Shown: positions 1 to 5,438 of the stretch, piece after piece
Layout: each line of letters begins with the position of its first letter
Position numbering within the stretch: position 1 is the stretch's first letter
DNA from: an uncultured Elusimicrobia bacterium
Lineage (GTDB): Bacteria; Elusimicrobiota; Elusimicrobia; Elusimicrobiales; Elusimicrobiaceae
DNA length: 6,214 nt
Assembly: GCA_947164805.1 (NCBI GenBank)
Contig: CAMUXX010000060.1
Location: 1 to 6,214, forward strand
Direction: 5' to 3'
Notes under the pieces: model-generated
Seen by the model: the letters and a program-made list of their open reading frames with translations, nothing else
The model's database searches: none
What the model was told of the DNA's origin: nothing
Program-made: the position numbers and the translations under genes

Positions 1-862
1 TGAAGATGAAGTATTAAAAACAGAATACTTTGATTATGAATTACTTAGTACAGGTGTTTTGGCTTCAAGGAATAATAAAGAATATTCCATATACCGTGAT
101 TATGAAACCTCACAAATAATGTGTACCCCAAGTTCGCATTTTGTTTGTGATGACCTTGGAGCATTTACCAAAGAACCTTGCGAAAAGGTTGGTATGGCAT
201 GGGCAAACACAAACAGTACTTGTTATAAAGATGAAAAAACAAGGTGTAAAGGTTTATATGATGATGATACCTGGAACGGCGAATTTTGCGGATATACAAA
301 TACTAAAGGTCAAGAAATTGGTGAAGGTATGGAATGTCATGGAAATAACTATCAAGGTTGTGGTAACTCTATTATTAATTCAGGGGGGACTTGTAGTGGT
401 AGTAATTATCAGGCATGCTACGCCTCTACTATAAATGCTGGTGGTACTTGTAAAGGCCCATGTCCACAAGTTACAATTAATAATGGGGGAATTTGTGAGG
501 GGGGATGCGGTTCTTCTATAATTAACAATGGAGGAATATGTCTTGGTGTAGGACAAGATGCCTGTTCCGGCGCAACAGTTAATACAGGAGGGCTTTGTTG
601 GGCTAAAGAAGGTTATAGTGGTTTGCACAGATGTAATTATTCTACACTAAATGGCGGAAAATGTCAGGCAGATACAAGTTTTTCTTGCAATTCTGTTACC
701 GTAAATGATGGCGGCAGAATTGTGTGTAAGGGTCTCTGGGAAACTTGTAATAGTACAAAATATAATGGTACAGGATGTTGTGAAGGTGTTTGTAAAGCAA
801 ATGCACCTAAATGTAATTGCCCTATTGATGAAGAAACAGGTATGCACAAAACAAGTTGTTAG
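1..862 (+). CDS. Cysteine-rich repeat protein with a pilin-like N-terminal part (5' end outside window)
   Basis: The reading frame is open from the left edge (first full codon at base 2) to TAG at 860..862, so the true start lies outside the window. A TTG at 59 is only an internal Leu codon with no ribosome binding site. About 286 residues are visible, 28 of them Cys. Numbering from the TTG, residues 1-36 (Y-S-I-Y-R-D-Y, then Cys22, Cys30 and a D-D-L-G motif) resemble the disulfide-bonded C-terminal loop of type IV pilin-like proteins of gut Elusimicrobia. This is recalled similarity, not a computed hit. Residues 41-92 form a Cys-containing linker, and residues 93-245 hold eight C-x(n)-C-x3-[ITK]-[IVLY]-N-x-G-G repeats. 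The tail ends in Cys267 after a C-N-C-P stretch. Such Cys density implies disulfides and therefore an exported or surface protein; the signal or prepilin leader would be off-window. Function is unknown; an adhesin or minor pilin-type surface fibre is an inference. It is convergent with the downstream genes and shares their terminator. Confidence 0.8.
   Translation, partial: EDEVLKTEYFDYELLSTGVLASRNNKEYSIYRDYETSQIMCTPSSHFVCDDLGAFTKEPCEKVGMAWANTNSTCYKDEKTRCKGLYDDDTWNGEFCGYTNTKGQEIGEGMECHGNNYQGCGNSIINSGGTCSGSNYQACYASTINAGGTCKGPCPQVTINNGGICEGGCGSSIINNGGICLGVGQDACSGATVNTGGLCWAKEGYSGLHRCNYSTLNGGKCQADTSFSCNSVTVNDGGRIVCKGLWETCNSTKYNGTGCCEGVCKANAPKCNCPIDEETGMHKTSC
335..793 (+). repeat. Eight tandem Cys/Asn-Gly-Gly protein repeats
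   Basis: Repeat units begin at Cys93, 112, 131, 146, 161, 180, 202 and 223 (numbered from the TTG at 59), giving unit lengths of 19, 19, 15, 15, 19, 22, 21 and 18 residues. Each unit has a second Cys followed by three residues, a hydrophobic or Thr pair, Asn, one residue and Gly-Gly. The penultimate type of unit (around Cys192) lacks one residue before Gly-Gly, and the last copy (N236-G-T-G) is degenerate. Spacing between the two Cys is 7, 7, 3, 3, 7, 11, 7 and 6 residues. At DNA level the copies have diverged, so this is an old protein repeat, not a recent duplication. A stacked solenoid with Cys and Asn ladders is an inference. Confidence 0.85.
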
Positions 863-869
863 AAAATAT

Positions 870-891
870 TTCCCCTGCTCATGCAGGGGAA
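870..891. terminator. Bidirectional Rho-independent terminator
   Basis: A perfect 9-bp stem (870..878 with 883..891, TTCCCCTGC/GCAGGGGAA) encloses a 4-nt TCAT loop. It is followed on the + strand by TTTTA and on the - strand by AAATATTTTC. It lies in the 31-nt gap between the convergent stops at 862 and 894, so it can end the cysteine-rich gene from the left and the long lipid-gene operon from the right. Confidence 0.93.
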
Positions 892-893
892 TT

Positions 894-1991
894 TTATGTG
901 TTCTTATTATAAATGCGGTAAGTTTTGGTTTTGTAACAGCCGGTTTCTTGTACCACTGAAATTATTGGTTTATTATCTTCCAAAAGCCAAGAAAGTTCGG
1001 CCTTATGCCAACCCTTTTTAACAGATTTATCAATAATTTCATTAACTACCAAGAGTTCAAGCCCTCGCCCGCGGTGGTTTGGGTGCACGCCAAGCATAAG
1101 CATGCGGCAGTCATCCATATTAAAATACGCTTTTACCGCTTTAAAAATTTTGCCGATACCTTTATTTTGCTGCCATTCTTTTAAAACTTTATTAAAATTC
1201 GGCACACATATTGCAAAGGCGGCAACCTCATTTTCTACTTCGCAGATGGTAGTCATTTCCGGTTTAACTATGGTTTTTAATTCTTTTGCAGTTTGTTTTA
1301 TTTCTGCGTCGCTTATTGGTACAAAACCCCAGTTTTGCGCCCAAGATTCATTATAAATTTTGCAAATTGTATCAACTTCTTTATCAAAATTTTTTAAATT
1401 TATGGGCCTAAAGTGTATATCCTTATTCTTCTTAAAACGTTCAATTAATTTTTGCATACGCGGCGTCATTTTTTCTTTATCTGTACGTTCAAAAGCAACA
1501 AGGTCTTTTGCTTTTTCAAAACCACAACTTTCTATGAGTTCATCATAATATGAAAAATTATAAGGCATCATTATAAAAGGGTCTTTATCAAAATTATCAA
1601 GCAATACACCGCAAGTGTGATTGGTACTCGGGTTTACCGGGCCTTGCATGGTGGTGTAGCCCCTTTTCCAAAGCCAATTTCCTACGGCAGTAAACAAACA
1701 ATTTGCCGCGCGTGTATCATTTATACAATCAAAGAAACCAAAGAAACCCGTCTTATCTTGCCAATGTTTATTATGGGCAATATTTGTTAAAGCACATATA
1801 CGCCCTATAAGTTCATCATCTTCATAAAGCAAGAAAAGAGCCCTTTCATTATTTTGCCAAAAAGGGTCTTTAGTCAGTAAATTTACGATATTGCTTTTTA
1901 AATCGGTTATATAATGGGGGCAACCTTTATAAAGTTTAAAAGGAAAATCAACGAACTTTTTTACATCTTTAGTTTCAATTACTTTAAACAT
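894..1991 (-). CDS. GNAT-fold N-acyltransferase, candidate bacterial ceramide synthase (YghO-like)
   Basis: The product has 365 residues and is soluble, with no signal peptide or membrane segment. The N-terminal half carries signatures I associate with the YghO-like acyltransferase family: G-F-F-G-F-F at 82-87, the conserved block G-P-V-N-P-S-T-N at 117-124, and a D-P-F-I-M-M-P-Y-N run at 137-145. The C-terminal half has a GNAT motif A-like segment, H-P-N-H-R-G-R-G-L at 303-311, in which the last Gly of RxxGxG is replaced by Glu312. Caulobacter bCerS, which N-acylates the sphingoid base, is as I recall a member of this superfamily, and yghO lies near a SPT-like gene in some pathogenic E. coli. 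From this I infer acylation of a sphingoid base or related amine using acyl-CoA or acyl-ACP. The start ATG overlaps the stop of the SPT-like gene as TAATG, with no strong Shine-Dalgarno, which suggests translational coupling. The fold is fairly sure; the substrate is inferred from context, and another amine acceptor is possible. Confidence 0.72.
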   Translation of the reverse strand: MFKVIETKDVKKFVDFPFKLYKGCPHYITDLKSNIVNLLTKDPFWQNNERALFLLYEDDELIGRICALTNIAHNKHWQDKTGFFGFFDCINDTRAANCLFTAVGNWLWKRGYTTMQGPVNPSTNHTCGVLLDNFDKDPFIMMPYNFSYYDELIESCGFEKAKDLVAFERTDKEKMTPRMQKLIERFKKNKDIHFRPINLKNFDKEVDTICKIYNESWAQNWGFVPISDAEIKQTAKELKTIVKPEMTTICEVENEVAAFAICVPNFNKVLKEWQQNKGIGKIFKAVKAYFNMDDCRMLMLGVHPNHRGRGLELLVVNEIIDKSVKKGWHKAELSWLLEDNKPIISVVQETGCYKTKTYRIYNKNT

Positions 1992-3178
1992 TATTTTATT
2001 ATGCCAAGTTCACGGCCTGCTTTGGTAAATACTTCAATAATTTTATCAATTTGCTCGTCGGTATGTGTAGCCATTAAGGTAACACGCATCATACATCTGT
2101 TTGGGGGAACAGCAGGCGGAATAACCGGGGTTGTAAATATACCGCCGTCCAAAGTAGCGCGCCACATTTTAAAACAAGTTTCCATTTCTCCGACAAAGTC
2201 CGGTACTATCGGTGTTTGTTTTTTACCAATATCAAAGCCGGCTTTTTTAAAACCATTCTTAAGGCGTTCTGAATTAGCCCAAAGTTTATCTTTGCGGCTC
2301 ATATCGTTACTTATTAAATCTATTGCGCGGGAAATTGACGCAACTGATGCCGGTGGTAAAGCAGCTGAAAAGATTTGGCTTCTTGCACTATGCCTTATAT
2401 AATGGATAATATCAGCATCCCCGACAACAAACCCGCCCACGCTCGCAAAAGTTTTTGAACAGGTGCCGACTACTAAATCAACTTCCTTATGCAAATTGAA
2501 ATGCTCACAAGTACCGCGCCCGGTTTTACCCAAAACGCCTGTTGCATGGGCATCATCAACAACAATTCTTGCACCGTATTTTTTGGCAAGTTTAACAATT
2601 TCCGGCAAATTACAAATATCGCCTTCCATACTGAAAACGCCGTCTACAACAATCAGTTTACCCTTGTCTTCCGGTATTCTAGATAGGACTATTTCCAAGT
2701 CCTTCATGTCATTATGTTTAAAACGTACCATTTCTGCTTCAGAAAGTTTTACGCCATCTAAAATACTTGCATGGTCAAGTTTATCAACTATAGCAACATC
2801 ACCCTTCCTAAGCAAACTTGAAATCACACCTAAATTCATCTGATACCCGGCAGAAAATATTAGACCGGCTTCTTTACCTTTAAATTTAGCAAGTTTTGCT
2901 TCAAGTTCTTCTGCTGCAACGGTATTACCGTTTAAAAATCTTGAACCGGCAGAACCTGTACCGTATTTTGAAACGGCTTCAAGTGCTGCTTCCTTCATTT
3001 TAGGATCATTAGCAAGACCTAAATAATTGTTAGAACCTGCCATAATATATTTTTTACCTTTAAGTATAACTTCCGGCCCTTGTGCCGAGGAAATTGGTTG
3101 AAAATAGCCGTAAATGCCAAGTTCCATTAAACGTTTTGCTTCTTTAAAATTTTTGCACTTTTCAAATATATCTGCCAT
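1991..3178 (-). CDS. spt: Serine palmitoyltransferase-like alpha-oxoamine synthase (PLP enzyme)
   Basis: The product has 395 residues, the normal length for the KBL/BioF/SPT family of fold-type I PLP enzymes, which condense an amino acid with an acyl thioester and release CO2. Visible motifs are S-N-N-Y-L-G-L at 49-55, G-S-R-F-L-N-G at 78-84, D-H-A-S-I with the PLP-stacking His136, V-D-G-V-F-S-M-E-G-D at 178-187, V-D-D-A-H with Asp208 and His211, and G-T-C-S-K with the Schiff-base Lys242. F-K-H-N-D-M at 153-158, the G-V-F-S-M-E-G-D wording, T-P-V-I-P-P and the late M-A-T-H-T match my memory of Bacteroides SPT better than BioF or KBL, so serine (or alanine/glycine) plus a long acyl thioester giving a 3-keto sphingoid base is the likely reaction. 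No bio genes or tdh lie nearby. An AGG 7 nt upstream of the ATG serves as a modest ribosome binding site, 27 nt after rfaE2. The next gene overlaps its stop by one base. Catalytic residues look intact. Confidence 0.85.
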   Translation of the reverse strand: MADIFEKCKNFKEAKRLMELGIYGYFQPISSAQGPEVILKGKKYIMAGSNNYLGLANDPKMKEAALEAVSKYGTGSAGSRFLNGNTVAAEELEAKLAKFKGKEAGLIFSAGYQMNLGVISSLLRKGDVAIVDKLDHASILDGVKLSEAEMVRFKHNDMKDLEIVLSRIPEDKGKLIVVDGVFSMEGDICNLPEIVKLAKKYGARIVVDDAHATGVLGKTGRGTCEHFNLHKEVDLVVGTCSKTFASVGGFVVGDADIIHYIRHSARSQIFSAALPPASVASISRAIDLISNDMSRKDKLWANSERLKNGFKKAGFDIGKKQTPIVPDFVGEMETCFKMWRATLDGGIFTTPVIPPAVPPNRCMMRVTLMATHTDEQIDKIIEVFTKAGRELGIIK

Positions 3179-3205
3179 AATTTTACCTATAATAAATATT
3201 TTACC

Positions 3206-3673
3206 TTATTGTGAGGCAATTTTGTTAATTAAATTTGTTGTGGAACGCCCTTTAACTAAAGGGAACAAAACCACACGACCTGCAAATTGTGAACCGACAA
3301 CTTTCTTATTTCTATAATCAGCCCCTTTTACCAAGATATCCGGTTTAACAATTTTGATAAGTTCAAGCGGGGTATCCTGTGTAAATAAACAAACGGCATC
3401 TACTGCACCTAAAGATGCTACCACTAGGGCACGATCGGCTTGTTTATTTATTGGCCGTTTTGGGCCTTTCAAACGTTTGATAGAAGCATCACTGTTTAAA
3501 CCTAGCACTAAAACATCGCCTTTACTTTTGGCAAATTCTATACTGCTTACATGGCCTGCGTGTAAAATATCAAAACAACCGTTTGTGAAAACAATTTTTT
3601 TACCTTCCGCTTTTGCTTTCTTTATAAAAGCGGCAAGTTTTGCACGCGTCATTATTTTATTTTTTGCCTTCAT
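3206..3673 (-). CDS. rfaE2: D-glycero-beta-D-manno-heptose 1-phosphate adenylyltransferase (stand-alone nucleotidyltransferase)
   Basis: This 155-residue enzyme transfers AMP to heptose 1-phosphate to make ADP-heptose for the LPS inner core. It corresponds to the C-terminal half of HldE/RfaE; the kinase half is not in this window. The cytidylyltransferase-like fold shows T-N-G-C-F-D at 30-35, the nucleotide-binding H-A-G-H (HxGH) at 38-41, K-R-L-K-G-P-K-R-P in the middle, D-T-P-L-E-L-I, L-V-K-G-A-D-Y, and the closing G-R-S-T-T-N at 142-147 that is typical of RfaE2 rather than of TagD-type enzymes. The start at 3673 lies inside accC (17-nt overlap) and is preceded by a strong AGAGGA; the later Met8 (3650..3652) would leave a 4-nt gap after accC but lacks a comparable site. 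Its position between accC and the SPT-like gene ties LPS heptose supply to lipid synthesis. A different phospho-sugar or alcohol substrate cannot be excluded. Confidence 0.9.
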   Translation of the reverse strand: MKAKNKIMTRAKLAAFIKKAKAEGKKIVFTNGCFDILHAGHVSSIEFAKSKGDVLVLGLNSDASIKRLKGPKRPINKQADRALVVASLGAVDAVCLFTQDTPLELIKIVKPDILVKGADYRNKKVVGSQFAGRVVLFPLVKGRSTTNLINKIASQ

Positions 3674-5021
3674 TTAAAATTTCCTCTACCAAGGCGGTAT
3701 TTATTTTGCCTTCTTGGAATTTTTTGTTTTGTAAAATAAGTTTATGAAAATCTAAAGTGCTTTTTAGACCTTTAATTCTAAATTCATCCAAGGCCCTTTG
3801 TGCGCGTTTTAAAACCTGCTCTCTATTCGGTGCACTGATAATAAGTTTGGCAATCAAACTATCATAAAAAGATGGTATTTCATAACCGGAATATACTGCA
3901 CTGTCCACCCTAACTCCCAAGCCGTCAGGTGTATGAAAATAAGAAACAAGCCCGGAATTAGGTAAAAAGTTTTGCTCATAATCTTCTGCATTTATTCTAA
4001 ATTCCATTGCATGGCAAGTGATTTTTTGTGCCTCAGCCTGGGTTAAAGTTAAAGGCTTGTTTTGCGCAATTTCAATTTGTATTTTAACTAGGTCAATTCC
4101 ACCGCAAACGGCTTCTGTTACTGGATGTTCAACCTGAAGGCGGGTATTAACTTCCATAAAATAAAAATTTTTATTTTCGTCCATCAAAAATTCAACGGTA
4201 CCTACACCGCTATATTCGGCCTGTTTGACCATAGCCACTGCCGCAGCAATAAGTTTTTTACGAATTTCCGGCGTTACGAACGGGGAAGGAGATTCTTCAA
4301 TTAATTTTTGGTTTTTGCGCTGCATGGAACAATCGCGTTCCGCAAAGGCAATTACATTACCGTAATTATCTGCTGCAAATTGTACTTCTATGTGGCGCGG
4401 GCTGATTAAAAGTTGTTCGAAATAAACATCATCATTATTAAAAGCGATTTTGGCTTCCGCTTTAGCTGTTTCAAGGGCTGTTTCAAAGGTGTCCTCTGTT
4501 TGGGCTATGCGCATACCGCGCCCACCTCCGCCGAGGGATGCCTTTATCATTAAAGGGAAACCTATTTTTTTTGCTTCAAGTAAAAAATTATCTTTTACAA
4601 CTCCACTACTACCTTTTACAACAGGCACACCTGCTTTTACGGCAATTGCACGCGCTTGTGCTTTTTGGCCGAGTGTGGAAATTGCCTCGGCACTTGGGCC
4701 TATAAAATCAATACCGGCAGCAATAACTTCTTTGGCAAAATCTGCATTTTCTGAAAGAAAACCGTAACCGGGGTGAATTGCTTCCGCTTTTGTTATTTTG
4801 GCTGCAGCAATAATTGCATCGATATTTAAATAACTTTCCTTGCTTGGGGCCGGGCCTATACAAAGGGCTTCATCGGCAGCAAGAACATGTGCGGAAAGTT
4901 TATCTTCTTCAGAATATACCGCAACGGTTTTAATATCCATTTCCTTTAAAGTACGAATAACTCTTAAGGCGATTTCACCGCGGTTTGCAACTAAAATTTT
5001 TGTATATTTTTTTTCTTTCAT
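3657..5021 (-). CDS. accC: Acetyl-CoA carboxylase, biotin carboxylase subunit
   Basis: The 454-residue cytoplasmic enzyme carboxylates the biotin of the carrier protein with ATP and bicarbonate, the first half-reaction of malonyl-CoA formation. Length matches the family (about 450). The N-terminal domain opens with I-L-V-A-N-R-G-E-I-A at 9-18 and has H-P-G-Y-G-F-L-S-E-N at 83-92. The ATP-grasp domain has Lys120, Lys160, the glycine-rich G-G-G-G-R-G-M-R at 164-171, E-R-D-C-S-M-Q-R at 228-235 with Lys239, Glu277, and M-E-V-N-T-R-L-Q-V-E-H-P at 289-300, which supplies Glu290, catalytic Arg294 and Glu298. The C-terminal domain carries E-F-R-I-N-A-E-D. All key residues I can place are present, so it should be active. 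It starts 3 nt after the accB stop without a clear Shine-Dalgarno, implying coupled translation. The carboxyltransferase subunits accA and accD are not in the window. Its presumed partner AccB has an abnormal biotin site, which is odd next to so standard an AccC. Confidence 0.96.
   Translation of the reverse strand: MKEKKYTKILVANRGEIALRVIRTLKEMDIKTVAVYSEEDKLSAHVLAADEALCIGPAPSKESYLNIDAIIAAAKITKAEAIHPGYGFLSENADFAKEVIAAGIDFIGPSAEAISTLGQKAQARAIAVKAGVPVVKGSSGVVKDNFLLEAKKIGFPLMIKASLGGGGRGMRIAQTEDTFETALETAKAEAKIAFNNDDVYFEQLLISPRHIEVQFAADNYGNVIAFAERDCSMQRKNQKLIEESPSPFVTPEIRKKLIAAAVAMVKQAEYSGVGTVEFLMDENKNFYFMEVNTRLQVEHPVTEAVCGGIDLVKIQIEIAQNKPLTLTQAEAQKITCHAMEFRINAEDYEQNFLPNSGLVSYFHTPDGLGVRVDSAVYSGYEIPSFYDSLIAKLIISAPNREQVLKRAQRALDEFRIKGLKSTLDFHKLILQNKKFQEGKINTALVEEILNEGKK
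3682..3687 (-). promoter_or_regulatory. Ribosome binding site of rfaE2
   Basis: AGAGGA on the - strand ends 8 nt before the ATG at 3671..3673, inside the last codons of accC. It is the best Shine-Dalgarno sequence I saw in the operon and it decides for the longer rfaE2 start over Met8. It also suggests that rfaE2 can be translated independently of coupling to accC. Confidence 0.75.
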
Positions 5022-5024
5022 AAG

Positions 5025-5390
5025 CTAATCAATAAAAAATAGGGGCTGATTATATTCTACGGCGGTATCTTCTTTTATGGATATAGATTTTAATATTCCT
5101 GCTTTAGGTGCCAAAATATTTACTGTTTTTTTATGACTTTGCACCACGCCTAAAAATTGGCCCTTTTTCAAGGTCATACCTTCTTCAAGTTTTGCTTTTT
5201 CTTTATTACTTTTTGATTTATAGATACCGATAGCGGGTGCAAGAACTTTAGTTAATTTCGAGGTGTAACTGTTAAAAGCGGTTTCCGCGCTTCTAAATTC
5301 AACGGTTACTGCCCCGCGTTTACAGATTAGTTCCTGCAAATCGGTTGTTTTTGCCCATTTTATAAAGTCATATAATGTTGCTGTGTCCAT
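5025..5390 (-). CDS. accB: AccB-like biotin carboxyl carrier protein with an altered biotinylation site
   Basis: The product has 121 residues, shorter than E. coli AccB (156) because the Pro/Ala linker is almost absent. Residues 1-36 match the short AccB N-terminal segment (L-Y-D-F-I-K-W, L-Q-E-L, V-E-F-R). Residues 50-121 are a biotinyl/lipoyl-type domain: L-A-P-A-I-G at 50-55, L-E-E-G-M-T-L-K-K-G-Q at 68-78, L-A-P-K-A-G at 93-98, and a Y-N-Q-P-L-F-F-I end. The hairpin that should read E-A-M-K-M reads Q-S-H-K-K (84-88). The Lys is kept as Lys87, but both flanking Met residues are gone, and the segment that follows (T-V-N-I-L-A-P) looks more like a lipoyl domain. Immediate adjacency to accC supports a carrier role. 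Whether BirA can biotinylate it is doubtful. The ATG at 5390 has a poor ribosome binding site; an in-frame TAG two codons upstream excludes a longer start. Confidence 0.85.
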   Translation of the reverse strand: MDTATLYDFIKWAKTTDLQELICKRGAVTVEFRSAETAFNSYTSKLTKVLAPAIGIYKSKSNKEKAKLEEGMTLKKGQFLGVVQSHKKTVNILAPKAGILKSISIKEDTAVEYNQPLFFID

Positions 5391-5410
5391 ATACTAAATG
5401 ATAGCATTTT

Positions 5411-5438
5411 TGGAGCATATTTTATATATATGGAACAT
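5411..5438 (-). promoter_or_regulatory. Imperfect direct repeat around an AT-rich box upstream of accB (possible promoter/operator)
   Basis: In the 48-nt gap between the CoaBC-like gene and accB, the - strand reads ATGTTCCA, twelve bases including TATATATAAAAT, then ATGCTCCA. The 8-mers match at 7 of 8 positions and lie 20 bp apart, near two helical turns. The AT-rich centre could be a -10 element, but no convincing -35 box is visible. The function is a guess. Confidence 0.25.

Noticed and set aside
59..61. TTG as the start of the cysteine-rich gene
   Set aside because: The frame stays open to the left edge, there is no Shine-Dalgarno before it, and the upstream residues read as a natural continuation of the protein.
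1914..2402. Open frames on the + strand across the lipid genes (for example 1914..2402, 2463..2843, 3354..3677 and 4450..4767)
   Set aside because: They lie antisense to well-supported genes, show no recognisable domains, and have low-complexity shadow-type translations.
1991..3178. BioF (biotin) or KBL (threonine breakdown) as the identity of the PLP enzyme
   Set aside because: No bioA, bioD or tdh is nearby, the neighbour is a bCerS-like acyltransferase, and several motifs match remembered SPT sequences better. It stays a possible alternative until a phylogeny is made.
3180..3206. Exact 9-bp direct repeat (ATTTTACCT, + strand) upstream of the SPT-like gene
   Set aside because: One copy is the ribosome binding site region and the other overlaps the rfaE2 stop; at this AT content it is probably chance.
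3650..3652. Met8 as the rfaE2 start
   Set aside because: The upstream ATG at 3671..3673 has a strong AGAGGA at good spacing; the inner ATG does not.
5121..5141. Frameshift in the A-run of accB explaining the missing AMKM
   Set aside because: The domain aligns in the same frame on both sides of the run, with the Lys at the expected place; a shift would destroy one side.
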